From assembly GCF_963678635.1 (NCBI RefSeq), contig NC_087063.1:51163220-51227219 (forward strand): 64,000 nucleotides of DNA, in the 5' to 3' direction. Numbering within the stretch: position 1 is the first letter of the stretch; every line of letters begins with the position of its first letter. The stretch comes from Symsagittifera roscoffensis (taxonomy: Eukaryota > Xenacoelomorpha > Acoela > Convolutidae). A model generated the notes under the pieces. It searched no databases, had not been told where the DNA came from, and saw nothing but the letters and a program-made list of their open reading frames with translations. Below, one piece after another: positions 1 through 11,093 of the stretch. The position numbers and the translations under genes were made by a program.

Positions 1-1435
1 TGATGCAATATGTGAAATTCAGGAAAAATGGTGTTGTGTACTTTGAGTTAAGAAACTGAAAATGATGGTGAGGTTGTCTTGATGGGGTGTGCAAATCAAA
101 ATGATTTTGTATAAAACGATAGTATGTATATGTGTGGGTTTGTTTAGTGCGTAACATAATATCGTGGGAACAGTGCAAATCGCGTTCTTGTGGTGAAAGA
201 AAGTGAAAAGTTAATAAAAATAACTGAAATTTGTCATAGAAGCTTTCGTATGCTTGAATATCAGCTAGTGATTCTGAAATAATGTGATCGTTTTTTCTAT
301 CAAAAATATTAAGTGTGAACACGTATGATGTTTTGATGAAAATTTTTTCTGTCAGTTGCGGGTTTGCAAAGCGGTCTTCATCTAAAAATTGGTCTTGATT
401 AGGGCGGATGATATTATGATCGTAATATTCTATTGCAAATTCGTTAGCTCGAGATGCAGTGAAAGTTTTTAGTAACTTTTTATATCCAACGTAAGTAAAT
501 TGTCGAGGTGTTAGTGTTGTGGTGAGTCTATATAACATGTTTTTGTTCTTTTCTATGCTGTCATGAGTATTAGTTAGTGGTACGCAAAGGGGGTTAGTAA
601 AATTATAATAAGCTGTCCGATGAAGTGTTGGCATTAAAACATGTTCATCTACAAAATTGCGTGTGTCATTAGTATCGTTAGGTGTGTTTAATGTATATTG
701 CGCAAATGAGGGTAAGGTGATTGCAAGAAAATTTTTTGTGTTTGTATGTTGCGGGTGATTAATATATTCGCGGGCTGTTCCGGGTTTGGTCGGGAATGGG
801 TGATTTGGGAATTTTCGTTTAAAAGTGCGATAAGCTCGTTGAGTACTACTAGGTGTTTCGGTGGATGTGGATGATTGTGTTAATGATGGAGTGTAAGCTG
901 AGGAGGGTGTAGGAGTAGGTGGATTTGAGGATTTTATTGTGGATGATAGTTGATGTATTGTGAGGGTGTTAGGGTGTTTTAACTGTTGTTGTAAGGTAAT
1001 AAAATTATCGAGCTCCTGGGAAATTTGGGGAGTATCTGGGGAGTTATTATATGATCTGTCGGAATGAAGTGGAGAATAGGTTGGGGTCGCTTGGGCAGCA
1101 TAAGAAGGAGTGGAAATGGATGGGAGTGGATGATTTGATGGGATTGGTTGAAAAGGGGGTTTTGAAAAAACTGAGGAGTTGGTCTGAGTATAATTTGAGG
1201 GAGATGGTTCGGAGTCTGCAAATTCGTCAGGGGTTTCTACATTAGGGTTATTAAATTGTGAGATAGAGTATAGAACTGAAATATCCGAGTTAGTATCAGA
1301 ATTCGTGCTTGATGATATATTAATAATCGGAAAATCGGGTGGTGGGAAAACAAAAAGTGGGATTATTGGGATTTGAGTTTGGAGGTTGGCTGGGTGGGAA
1401 TTTGAGCGATGGAGGGATCCAAGTTGTCGGCTCAT
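1..1435 (-). CDS. Unassigned intact ORF at 3' end of the LTR element (runs off left edge)
   Basis: An ATG at 1435-1433, preceded two codons earlier by an in-frame TAG, opens a frame that I followed without a stop to base 2, giving at least 478 codons. The first 160 or so residues are rich in Pro, Ser, Thr and Gln and look disordered. The rest has mixed composition with Tyr, Phe and charged residues and looks folded. I recognise no catalytic or zinc motif and no clear membrane helix. It lies downstream of the envelope-like region in the same direction, so it could be an extra ORF of the same retroelement or the start of another gene. It is notable for being open while every other ORF of this element is broken. 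Function unknown; the openness is directly read, the element membership is inferred. Confidence 0.6.
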   Translation of the reverse strand, partial: MSRQLGSLHRSNSHPANLQTQIPIIPLFVFPPPDFPIINISSSTNSDTNSDISVLYSISQFNNPNVETPDEFADSEPSPSNYTQTNSSVFSKPPFQPIPSNHPLPSISTPSYAAQATPTYSPLHSDRSYNNSPDTPQISQELDNFITLQQQLKHPNTLTIHQLSSTIKSSNPPTPTPSSAYTPSLTQSSTSTETPSSTQRAYRTFKRKFPNHPFPTKPGTAREYINHPQHTNTKNFLAITLPSFAQYTLNTPNDTNDTRNFVDEHVLMPTLHRTAYYNFTNPLCVPLTNTHDSIEKNKNMLYRLTTTLTPRQFTYVGYKKLLKTFTASRANEFAIEYYDHNIIRPNQDQFLDEDRFANPQLTEKIFIKTSYVFTLNIFDRKNDHIISESLADIQAYESFYDKFQLFLLTFHFLSPQERDLHCSHDIMLRTKQTHTYTYYRFIQNHFDLHTPSRQPHHHFQFLNSKYTTPFFLNFTYCI

Positions 1436-1602
1436 CGTGGGCTATGAAAATGATTATGTTGAGACTGAAAAGTAGTGGTGTGGGGTTGTTCTATACATTG
1501 TTCGTATGTATTATCATTTTGTGAAAGATGTGTCATTATATATTGGATGGGGCTTTGTGTTATATTTGGTCTAGAATTTGGATTATTTGTGATTGCTAGG
1601 TT

Positions 1603-3810
1603 TCAGAAATTACGGGGAACTAAAGATATTGAATGATGTTGTGGTAGGGGTGGCAACTGTGGTGCGGTAGGTGTTATCTCTATATTATTGTGTTCTTCGT
1701 CGTAAGTGTTTTGTCTTGTGGATATTTTCGTGTTATATTCTTTTATTTGTGCATCTAGAAGTATTTTGTTTATTGATGATGAAAAAATTCCAAAAAATCC
1801 AGCAAATAGTATACGTGCTACCCTTGCTTGTCTGTTTACATGTGTGTGTACAGCGCATGTGTTATAGATTCCTTTTAAGAGTGAGAAAAGAAATCCTATA
1901 AAATTAAACATGGCGTAAAAGATAGTTATTATTTCTAAGATGTAATAGGGCCATCCTAGAAAAGCTAGAATTTCGTCTTTAGGGTGACAAAACTGAAAAT
2001 ATTTATAAATGAATTATCTTGTGGTCTGTATTTTTCACCGTTTCAGTATCTATAGTCTTTAATGTCTTTAAAATATCCGCTATGATCTTGTGTATAAATA
2101 TCTGCAAATCCTGCGGTTTCGGCAAGTTTTCTTAAATTCTGGTCAATTGATTGTCTCTGTTTTGTGTCCATTTGTGTTAGTAATTCCTGAAACTGTTGTG
2201 TTCTAATGTGATGTTGGTTTTCTGATTTGGAATATATTCCAATTGATTGTAAATCAATATTTCGATTACGAGGAATAGCTCTGATGCTTCCGGGTGAAAA
2301 TTTTTTGAGTGATTGCATTAACGTAGGGTATGGTGTAAGGAGCTGGTATTTTTTTTTATCAGGATTCAATTGTACTACATTGTGGCTATTTTTTGATCCA
2401 CATGGGACTGCGGTATCCCAAAATAATGTTCGTCTTGAAAATGTGTCGACAAAATGTACTTTATGTTTATAGAATATAGGGATTCTTTTATAACAACGTT
2501 TGTCTTCAAAAACAAATAGTGGTGATACTTTTTTAGTACAAGTATAAAACCATAAAAAATTTCCTTCGTAGTCTAGAAAATTTGATCTGTTTCCTGATAA
2601 TAAGTATCCTGCGTATGGTATTTTTAGTACTGCTAGTGCGAGTGATTGTAGGATTTGTGTTCTTTTCAATTCGCATAGTTGGTGAAGTGTTTCTAATTCG
2701 GAGAGTGACATGTCTTGGAAAATTCGACTAATTGTGTAGTCTAACTTCATATCAAAGTGGATATCGTAATGAATATTACCGAAATAGGTGCTATTCTTAG
2801 TGATAGTTCTTGTAAACGTGTACTTTTACTGTCATGTGGTTTTAGTTTTTCACCAGGTTGACCTGTGCTTTTTTGAAAGTTAACTGGGAGGTATGATGTT
2901 CCTTCATTTATAGGGTGACTTGTGGCATAAAGGTCAAATTTTGTTTTTCCAGTGGTCATGTCGAAACCTTTTTCGTATTCGACAAGTATTTCAGAGTATT
3001 GTGTCATATAAAGTGGATTTCTGTATTTGCATGCAATATCTGTTTCTTGATATATTTGGAAACGTGTTATTTTATTTTCTATATCATGAATATTTCTAAA
3101 CTCATTACTTTGTTTTCGGGATGGATTTACTTGTTCGTATGGAATTGATTCTATAAACTATTTTTCATGAAATTTTATCATTCGAGCGTGTATTTTTGCT
3201 ACTTGGAATGTTGTGCATGTATCTTCGGGAAACCAAACAATTGTTGCTTGGGTCCTTGTTGTAGGGTCACAATAACCTTGATCATTTTGCAAAGTAATCT
3301 AATTCCTTGATAGATTATTGTGTTATCAGATAAATCTCGTGTGAGTTGTACTTTTTCGAGTTGTATTTTCCAATCTAAAAACATTATTTCTTGATGTCCT
3401 TTATTTTTTGTGTCTTCTTTGCAGTTTGAGGTGTCATTTAGTCCAATATGTGGTATCCAGTGTTTATTGTGTATGTCATAAGTTAATATTCCGTGTGCGC
3501 CGTCTATGGGTATTTTTCGTCTAGTTTTATATGTCCTTGATATCGTTCAAGTTTTGCTTGGTGTACAGAATCGGCAAAGACTTAGAAATTTACTATTTTC
3601 CCGTCTGTGTTTCTATTTCTCGTGATGTTTAATCTGAGTAGTTCGTTTTTACAATTATCGGGATTTAGATGTAAACGTCGTTCTATATTACTTTGATAGA
3701 ATGATTCGTGATCAAGTCGGTTCTTATTTCCATTGGAAACTTGTGAAGAGTGTACTTTCTTTTGTGAACAGCTTTATGCTCGGGCTTTTGAATACAATGT
3801 TGCTATTACA
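1603..3810 (-). pseudogene. env: Envelope-like glycoprotein gene of the LTR element, frame-broken
   Basis: Several minus-strand ORF pieces (3384-3199, 3007-2747, 2750-2043, 1911-1603) follow one another in different frames and together resemble a viral membrane glycoprotein. Seen directly: cysteine-containing, aromatic-rich ectodomain pieces, a short segment reading CYKRIPIFY in the middle piece, and a strongly hydrophobic stretch (about 1990-1800) followed by a Pro-rich tail, as for a C-terminal membrane anchor. The position downstream of pol is where errantivirus-like elements carry env. From memory, the CY-x-RIP-type segment followed by an FVD-x-x-R segment recalls glycoproteins of jingchuvirus-like viruses, known to occur in invertebrate LTR elements; this is weak without a search. 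Frame changes and stops make it non-functional as it stands. Confidence 0.45.
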
Positions 3811-4199
3811 TTTGTAGTTTCTATAGCTTGTGGTTCTGTTTCGCATTGTGATACTTGATTTATTGCATATTTGTGTAGTGTTTATTGTTCATTTTCTTCG
3901 CAATCGTAGTGTGTTACTTATAAATTCTGGGGTCCTGTGCGAGGAGAAGGACTTGTGTTTTGGTCGGAAAATATTAGAAAAAAGATGCGTTGAAAAGTTA
4001 ATATTTTTAGAATATACATGTGTATGATAATCCTGAGTATGGGTTATAAAATGTGATGTAACCAATGGTGTTTTTTGTATATCTATCGTTTTTATATATT
4101 ACTTCAGTTGTTATAAATGGTGGTGGTAGCAATTGAGCTGTTATATTTGGTGGATTTAATGGATAGGGATGTTAAACAATATTGTTAAGTTTGATCGTG

Positions 4200-5317
4200 A
4201 TTTCGAATTTCAATTGGAGACTATTTTGTTGAAGTATTTGAATATTGTGTTCACGAATATCTTCGTGGATATCTTTTCTATATTGTAGTCTGTTAAGTGC
4301 CCAACTGTGGAGTCGGTTACTATCTTGATGTTGTCCAAATAATGGTGGGGGTGCTACGAATGTATTCCAGTCAAGTCCTAAAGGGATATTTGTTGATGAT
4401 TGTTCTCGATATCCAGCGTCGAGGTAATTTGGGAAATTTAAAGGGAAAAGCGTCGGTGAAATTTGACTTAATGATGGTGTTGACGGTAGTGATATTGTTT
4501 CTGATAGTGATCATTATTTCTGGATCATTCACTAAGTTTGGTTCACCTTGTGTATATGAGTGTGTTGCCCAATATGGTAGTTGTGCTGTGGGATTGGGGG
4601 GGGGTTAAAGAGATTTTCACGTATTTGTTCCGATGTTGGTGTTGAACCTAAGTAATCTGAGATTATATTTGAGGTGCTCTGTTGTGAAAATAGTGTGGGA
4701 GTTTCTGGCAATGTACTACTTGAAATTTCTGGAGTAGTTGGTGTTGGTGATTGGGGTATATCAAAATGAACTCTGGGGGTTTGAAAACTTCTCTTTCGTA
4801 TGGATGTATAATTTGTCTATTTATGCCACTATTTATTTTGGTTTTGACTAATGTTTCTTTTTCTGCTTAATTCTTGTGGTAATGTGGGGTACAAGTTATA
4901 TGTTGGTTCACTTAGAGGTGCCTGTCGCTGAACTGGTTCTAATGGTTCGAATAAGCGAGCGTGTCGTTCTTTAAAAGTGTATGGATTATCTTGAAAAGAA
5001 ACTCGTGTGGATGTTTGAGGGTTTTGGGTAGTTATGGGTATTGCTTGGTTTTCTTGGGATGATGTCGGTGAAGACTGATTTTGTGATTGTTGGTTAGCAA
5101 TTTTTGAAGCGTGTTCGATTGATTTTTTCTAGTGGGAAGATTTATGTTTATTGTAGTATTCTTCGATGAAAAGAATTAAAAGGATTGCTGCTAAGGTGCA
5201 TGTGACTATTGCATTGTTTACACATTTGCACATTGTCAGTATTAGGGATGATAAAAATATGATGAAATATACAAATAGTAAAAAAATATCTGTTCTACTA
5301 AAAAATGTTCGTATCAT
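4200..5317 (-). pseudogene. Membrane-helix plus Gln/Ser/Pro-rich ORF upstream of env
   Basis: A 62-codon ORF at 5317-5129 is almost entirely hydrophobic, with two probable membrane segments around a Cys-x-Cys. After its TAG stop the same frame stays open for about another 95 codons and becomes Gln/Ser/Pro/Thr-rich and soluble-looking, then continues in broken frames to about 4200. It may be the N-terminal part of the envelope gene or an accessory ORF. An AG-ending pyrimidine-rich stretch just upstream could be an acceptor for a spliced env message, but that is speculation. No family recognised. Confidence 0.35.
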
Positions 5318-5600
5318 TTAAATAGACTTTGAATTATCGTACCTGTGAATATGATCAATGATTAGGGAAAGTTGGATATATATTTCAAATAGGGAGTAAA
5401 CAATTTTAAAAATGTTGCAAAAGATTATTAAAATGATTATAAAAGCTTCAAAAGTATCAAATAGAAATATGAACAAAAGTTTGAATAGTATGAAAAAGTT
5501 TATTAAAAAATTTAAAATTGTATTTTTGAAGATATTGACTGATTGAGAGAAGAGCATTTAAGAAAAGATTTCTTCGTCTTTTTTGTTGTTTAGAAAGAAG
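5318..5600 (-). other. Hydrophobic ORF at the RT-to-env deletion junction
   Basis: The RT frame ends near 5600 after a typical thumb-entry segment (KAAPDKSHFFL). A 79-codon hydrophobic ORF (5557-5318), mostly Phe, Ile and Leu, follows at once. RNase H and integrase, which should come here, are absent, so this is where roughly 2.5 kb of pol has been lost or where the env leader was joined. The hydrophobic ORF may be only an AT-rich chance reading frame. Confidence 0.35.
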
Positions 5601-6090
5601 TGTGATTTATCGGGAGCTGCCTTTAGACTTACGTTCTGAAGTATTTTATGATACTGTGCTAAAACTGTAAACATTTCTTCTTTAGTTTATGATTGCATAA
5701 AAACATCATCTAAGTATGTGATTGCATTTTTTTTGAGTATTAGTGGTCTAAAATTTTTACTCATAAAAGCTGAAAAATTTGCTGGTCCTATGGATATTCC
5801 ATAGAATAAGCGATTGAATTCATATTGTTGATTTCCAATAACAAATTGTGTTAAACGTCGTGATTGTTCATCTAGTGGCATTTAATTATAAGCACTTTTC
5901 ATATCTGCGGTTGTGAAATATTTACAATTTATCTTTGTTAAGATAACTTGTATGGGTTCAATAGGTGAATTGAGGTATCTGGCGTCTAAAACTTTTTTAG
6001 TGATTCACCTTTTGCAAGAATGATAACAGGGTTGATAAAAGTGTTACCTTTTGATTTTTCTTCCTTATTTACTGGTGAGATAATTTCGTA
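5601..6090 (-). pseudogene. pol: RT palm segment of the gypsy-like element
   Basis: The minus strand encodes the core of a Ty3/gypsy reverse transcriptase. The fingers segment reads NPVIILAKGESLKKVLDARY, followed by a TADMKSAY segment carrying the first catalytic Asp, then a segment ending in YLDDVF (YLDD at 5716-5705) with the second and third catalytic Asp. A 30-bp stretch present in the other copy (near 8393-8422) is missing here, and in-frame stops occur, for example straight after the YLDD segment. The enzyme would copy element RNA into DNA inside capsids. This copy is inactive. Confidence 0.75.
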
Positions 6091-6705
6091 TTATTCTAAA
6101 ATGTCAAGTAATCTGTTTACCTTGTCGTGTAAGTGAATCGGTACTTTACTTGCTCTTTGTTTTTTGAAAACTGCGTCAGGTTTTAATGGGAGGTGTAGTG
6201 ATGAACTAATTTTTCCAACATCAAATTTTGATGTTGCGTAGACTGTTGAATATTTCAACAGTTGTTTTGCTAATTTACCAAATTCAATTTGTGTAATTTG
6301 TGAATGTTCAAAATTAAACATTCTTAAAAACTTTTCTTGTTCTTTCGTGTAATTTGTTATATTGAAAGTTCGTTTAAAATATGGTGTTTTTGTGAAGTAA
6401 TCTGTGTTTATTTTTTCATTACTTATGATATTACTTATGGAGAATTCTTCGTCAAGAATTGTTGATTGGCAAATATCTAATGATTGGAGTATATTATTAA
6501 CGCGGTAGGCTACTTCATTTATAGGTGAAATTGTAGCATTTGTTTCACAATATCCTAAAAGTCCTAAGGGTAATGTTACTTGATATGGTGTATTATTATA
6601 CACGTGTAATGAAGTGATGTCGGAATTCGTGTTTTTCGAATATTTTATAGATGAGATCGTAATTTTGAAAAACTTGTTGACAGGTTTAAATTCGAAGTCT
6701 GACAT
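6091..6705 (-). pseudogene. pol: Linker between protease and RT, copy 1 of the tandem duplication
   Basis: A 204-codon ORF follows the protease region and precedes the RT fingers. Its C-terminal part (HLHDKVNRLLDILE) is the start of the RT domain in gypsy-type pol, where the substrate-guiding segment precedes the catalytic core. A nearly identical ORF lies at 9163-8546, so this is one of two tandem copies. The frame ends at a stop just before the NPVIILAKGE segment, which stays readable if that stop is ignored. The N-terminal 150 residues have no named motif that I recognise. Confidence 0.6.
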
Positions 6706-6733
6706 GAAAATTTGTTGTTTATTTTGACTTTTG

Positions 6734-7240
6734 TTATACTGGTGAACTTGTTTTATTGAAAAAATTATATATATTTCTTGATAGTGGTTTCAGGTGTTTC
6801 CGTTGTTGATTGTAAATTGGGTAAAATTTTGAGAAGAATGGTGGTTGTTTGTTTATTCTTTGGAAGAATGTTTGGGCTGTATTTTTTGTTTTTATGTATT
6901 TATCTTTGATATGGATCTTACTGTTTAAGATGTTGATTGTTGGTATATATTTAGATATAAATGGTATGCCAATGATATTGTGTTTAATATCAGTAATATG
7001 AAATATTATTTTAAATGGTTTGTTTAAAATTTTGTTTTGTTCCATTGTTCTCGTGGGAAGAAGAAATAATTGGATTTTTCCATAATTTACTAATGTTGAT
7101 CCTTGTGCTGTTGCTAATATACTAGAAGTTTCAAGAGGTGTTAACTTGGATGCAATGTTTTGATTTCATTCCATGTGGGAATATTAATTATATTTGATTC
7201 TGCTCCTGAGTCAGTTAAAAAATCAATCTGGTGGTTGAAA
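6734..7240 (-). pseudogene. pol: Aspartic protease region, copy 1
   Basis: The minus strand around 7211-7194 reads TDSGAESN, the retropepsin active-site Asp-Ser-Gly with flanking residues. It is followed after frame breaks by a 103-codon ORF (7045-6734) containing an IIGIPFISKY segment, which corresponds to the conserved IIG-x-x-F/D-x-L-like strand near the end of retropepsins. The protease would cut Gag-Pol. The protease halves are in different frames, so the copy is broken. The second copy is at 9669-9192. Confidence 0.65.
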
Positions 7241-7689
7241 TTCTTTTTTGTTTCTTGAGCTTTCTAAGAGAAATGGAATTTTCCAAATTTTTTCTCTTGG
7301 TTGTTCTTTTTGTATATTTTGATAAAAATGTTTTGTTTTTGAGCATTGTGTTTCGTCTTTTTTATCGGGTTTAATTTATATGTTAATTCCGTTTACTTCT
7401 TGTGTAGTTTGTGTATTATCAATGGGTCCAAAATAGTAATTATGAAGGAGTTCCAATTGATTTTCATATATATGTGAAGTAAAAGGTTGTTCATATATGA
7501 TACGTTCATAGTCGTTTTCGACTGTTATCATATTTACAGAGATAGTATTATCTGTATCACTCTCTGTATCTGACGATTCACAATTTATATGATTTTTTTG
7601 TAATTCGATGCTTCCTGTGTCATCAATACCTGGGGGGTTGAAGTTGTTTCTTCATTTGTCTGCACTTGATTAATGTGTCTTTGATGTTT

Positions 7690-8245
7690 TGGTGTGCTAC
7701 TTTTGTATCGATGTTTAGAATCAGGATAGCGGTTATTATTCCTATGTGGTGACTGGAAATCATTTCTGTATCGATTATTGTAAATTGAGTTTCGATTTTG
7801 TGAATTATTTCGTGATCTGTTTTGATAATGATTGTTTGATCTGTGATAGTTTGATCTATTATATGAATTTTTCCTTGATCTATTGTTCGGGTAATTCTGA
7901 TTTCGATGGTTTGAATAACTTCTATTTCTATTATATGAATAGTTTCTATTTCTGTTGTATGATGAATTTCGTGATTGATTATTGGAATAGTGTCTTTTCC
8001 TTGGGTTTGATTGGGAACTGGATCCAGAAAGAAATTCTGTTGTATTGATATTCGATCGTGAATAATTATTTTGGTTATTTTGGCTATTCGATCGGTTATA
8101 TCTATTTTGTGAGAAATTTCGTGTATTTCCTCGTTCGGGTGATCTACCTCTGTAACTTGAGTTATATGGTGATTGATTCCTTGTGTAATTTGAGTTGCTC
8201 GGAAGTGGTTTTCCTCAACTGTTTTTATTATATATATTTTTGTTT
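7690..8245 (-). pseudogene. gag: Asn/Arg/Ser/Tyr-rich nucleocapsid-like segment, copy 1
   Basis: The minus strand is open in one frame for about 175 codons without a usable ATG. It encodes an extremely Asn-, Arg-, Ser- and Tyr-rich low-complexity segment with repeated SYNRNR-type units. That composition suits an RNA-binding nucleocapsid region at the gag-pol border. No intact zinc knuckle lies inside this copy. The plus-strand Tyr/Phe-rich frames at the same place are its complement and are not genes. Confidence 0.5.
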
Positions 8246-8299
8246 ATATATATTTTTATTTTTATATACAAATTGTGTTAAGCGTCGTGATTGTTCATC

Positions 8300-9163
8300 T
8301 AGTGGCATTTAATTATAAGCACTTTTCATATCTGCGGTTGTGAAATATTTACCATTTATCTTTGTTACGTTAACTTGTATGGGTTCAATAGGCCAATTGT
8401 ATTTTGATTCGTCAATTAGTGAATTGAGGTATCTGGCGTCTAAAACTTTTTTTAGTGATTCACCTTTTGCTAGAATGATAACAGGGTTGATAAAAGTGTT
8501 ACCTTTTGATTTTTCTTCCTTATTTACTGGTGAGATAATTTCGTATTATTCTAAAATGTCAAGTAATCTGTTTACCTTGTCGTGTAAGTGAATCGGTACT
8601 TTACTTGCTCTTTGTTTTTTGAAAACTGCGTCAGGTTTTAATGGGAGGTGTAGTGATGAACTACTTTTTTTTCCAACATCAAATTTTGATGTTGCGTAGA
8701 CTATTGAATATTTCAACAGTTGTTTTGCTAATTTACCAAATTCAATTTGTGTAATTTGTGAATGTTCAAAATTAAACATTCTTAAAAACTTTTCTTGTTC
8801 TTTCGTGTAATTTGTTATATTGAAAGTTCGTTTAAAATATGGTGTTTTTGTGAAGTAATCTGTGTTTATTTTTTCATTACTTATGATATTACTTATGGAG
8901 AATTCTTCGTCAAGAATTGTTGATTGGCAAATATCTAATGATTGGAGTATATTATTAACGCGGTAGGCTACTTCATTTATAGGTGAAATTGTAGCATTTG
9001 TTTCACAATATCCTAAAAGTCCTAAGGGTAATGTTACTTGATATGATGTATTATTATACACGTGTAATGAAGTGATGTCGGAATTCGTGTTTTTCGAATA
9101 TTTTATAGATGAGATCGTAATTTTGAAAAACTTGTTGACAGATTTAAATTCGAAGTCTGACAT
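8300..9163 (-). pseudogene. pol: Linker and RT-fingers segment, copy 2
   Basis: A 205-codon ORF (9163-8546), almost identical to 6705-6091, is followed by the same stop and then the RT-fingers segment down to about 8300. Here the segment keeps the 30 bp that unit 1 lost. It stops at the duplication junction, so the YLDD palm is absent from this copy. It is a partial RT and not functional. Confidence 0.6.
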
Positions 9164-9191
9164 GAAAATTTGTTGTTTATTTTGACTTTTG

Positions 9192-9700
9192 TTATACTGG
9201 TGAACTTGTTTTATTGAAAAAATTATATATATTTCTTGATAGTGGTTTCAGGTGTTTCCGTTGTTGATTGTAAATTGGGTAAAATTTTGAGAAGAATGGT
9301 GGTTGTTTGTTTATTCTTTGGAAGAATGTTTGGGCTGTATTTTTTGTTTTTATGTATTTATCTTTGATATGGATCTTACTGTTTAAGATGTTGATTGTTG
9401 GTATATATTTAGATATAAATGGTATGCCAATGATATTGTGTTTAATATCAGTAATATGAAATATTATTTTAAATGGTTTGTTTAAAATTTTGTTTTGTTC
9501 CATTGTTCTCGTGGGAAGAAGAAATAATTGGATTTTTCCATAATTTACTAATGTTGATCCTTGTGCTGTTGCTAATATACTAGAAGTTTCAAGAGGTGTT
9601 AACTTGGATGCGATGTTTTGATTTCATTCCATGTGGGAATTTTAATTATATTTGATTCTGCTCCTGAGTCAGTTAAAAAATCAATCTGGTGGTTGAAATT
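9192..9700 (-). pseudogene. pol: Aspartic protease region, copy 2
   Basis: The DSGAES retropepsin motif is encoded at about 9669-9652, and a 103-codon ORF at 9503-9192 is identical to that of copy 1. The same frame break separates the two halves, so the break predates the duplication or was copied with it. See copy 1 for role. Confidence 0.65.
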
Positions 9701-10116
9701 CTTTTTTGTTTCTTGAGCTTTCTAAGAGAAATGGAATTTTCCAAATTTTTTCTCTTGGTTGTTCTTTTTGTATATTTTGATAAAAATGTTTTGTTTTTGA
9801 GCATTGTGTTTCGTCTTTTTTATCGGGTTTAATTTATATGTTAATTCCGTTTACTTCTTGTGTAGTTTGTGTATTATCAATGGGTCCAAAATAGTAATTA
9901 TGAAGGAGTTCCAATTGATTTTCATATATATGTGAAGTAAAAGGTTGTTCATATATGATACGTTCATAGTCGTTTTCGACTGTTATCATATTTACAGAGA
10001 TAGTATTATCTGTATCACTCTCTGTATCTGACTATTCACAATTTATATGATTTTTTTGTAATTCGTTGCTTCCTGTGTCATCAATACCTGGGGGGTTGAA
10101 GTTGTTTCTTCATTTG

Positions 10117-10800
10117 TCTGCACTTGATTAATGTGTCTTTGATGTTTTGGTGTGCTACTTTTGTATCGATGTTTAGAATCAGGATAGCGGTTATTATTCC
10201 TATGTGGTGACTGGAAATCATTTCTGTATCGATTATTGTAAATTGAGTTTCGATTTTGTGAATTATTTCGTGATCTGTTTTGATAATGATTGTTTGATCT
10301 GTGATAGTTTGATCTATTATATGAATTTTTCCTTGATCTATTGTTCGGGTAATTCTGATTTCGATGGTTTGAATAACTTCTATTTCTATTATATGAATAG
10401 TTTCTATTTCTGTTGTATGATGAATTTCGTGATTGATTAATGGAATAGTGTCTTTTCCTTGGGTTTGATTGGGAACTGGATCCAGAAAGAAATTCTGTTG
10501 TATTGATATTCGATCGTGAATAATTATTTTGGTTATTTTGGCTATTCGATCGGTTATATCTATTTTGTGAGAAATTTCGTGTATTTCCTCGTTCGGGTGA
10601 TCTACCTCTGTAACTTGAGTTATATGGTGATTGATTCCTTGTGTAATTTGAGTTGCTCGGAAGTGGTTTTCCTCAACTGTTTTTATTATATATATTTTTG
10701 TTTGGTAGATTTTGGTCTTTTTTCATGTTTTGATAGAATGATTTATTTGAGTCCTTGTACCGTCGTTGTACCTTGACGTATCGTCGGCAATAATTACACC
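10117..10800 (-). pseudogene. gag: Nucleocapsid-like segment copy 2 with degenerate zinc knuckle
   Basis: This is the Asn/Arg/Ser/Tyr-rich low-complexity segment, as in copy 1. Upstream, at about 10800-10740, outside the duplicated unit, the minus strand encodes a WCNYC motif followed by basic residues. This resembles the first half of a CCHC zinc knuckle; the expected His and final Cys are not seen. In active elements this region binds genomic RNA. Composition suggests nucleocapsid; the knuckle is probably decayed. Confidence 0.45.
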
Positions 10801-10819
10801 ATTTTTTGAAGGATGGTTT

Positions 10820-11093
10820 GCCTTTAAAGCTTGGATGTTTTTCGTAGATATTTAGTATTGCAGTGATTATTCAATCAGGTCTGTGTCTGATTCCTGTATG
10901 TTATTTATATGTGTAGTATTTGTTTCAATCCGATTAACATATTGTAGTTTTAGATTTTCTGTTTCTTCGAGTTTCATTGTGATTTCTGCTTGTTCTAGTT
11001 TATCTACTAATTTTTGAAAATCTATTTCAGGTTCTCGAATTGAGGAAGGATGAGATGCTACTTTTTTATAGCTATTTTCCTTAATTGAGGTGT
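10820..11093 (-). other. gag: Gag C-terminal linker, Glu/Lys-rich
   Basis: Between the capsid ORF and the degenerate zinc knuckle the minus strand encodes a charged, Glu/Lys/Gln-rich stretch (for example FQKLVDKLEQAEITMKLEE) that could form a coiled coil. It fits a spacer between capsid and nucleocapsid. Frame is interrupted. Confidence 0.35.

Larger units (their letters stand above)
5841..8245 (-). repeat. Tandem pol/gag duplication, unit 1 (about 2.4 kb)
   Basis: This stretch is repeated nearly base for base at 8269-10704 in the same orientation. The left edges share ACAAATTGTGTTAA, and the right edges share CTCAACTGTTTTTATTATAT followed by divergence. Unit 1 lacks about 30 bp present in unit 2 near 8393-8422. 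The units are separated by a short AT-rich stretch. The duplication repeats the nucleocapsid, protease and RT-fingers region inside one element. Confidence 0.9.
8269..10704 (-). repeat. Tandem pol/gag duplication, unit 2 (about 2.44 kb)
   Basis: Second direct copy of 5841-8245 at an offset of 2428-2458 bp. Most differences are single bases, which suggests a recent duplication by slippage, unequal exchange or template jumping during reverse transcription. This copy lies nearer the element's 5' LTR, so it is continuous with gag on its upstream side. Confidence 0.9.

Noticed and set aside
7746-8312. Plus-strand Tyr/Phe/Asn-rich ORFs (also 10204-10776)
   Set aside because: They are the complement of the Asn/Arg/Ser/Tyr-rich nucleocapsid segment on the minus strand and have no protein-like balance.
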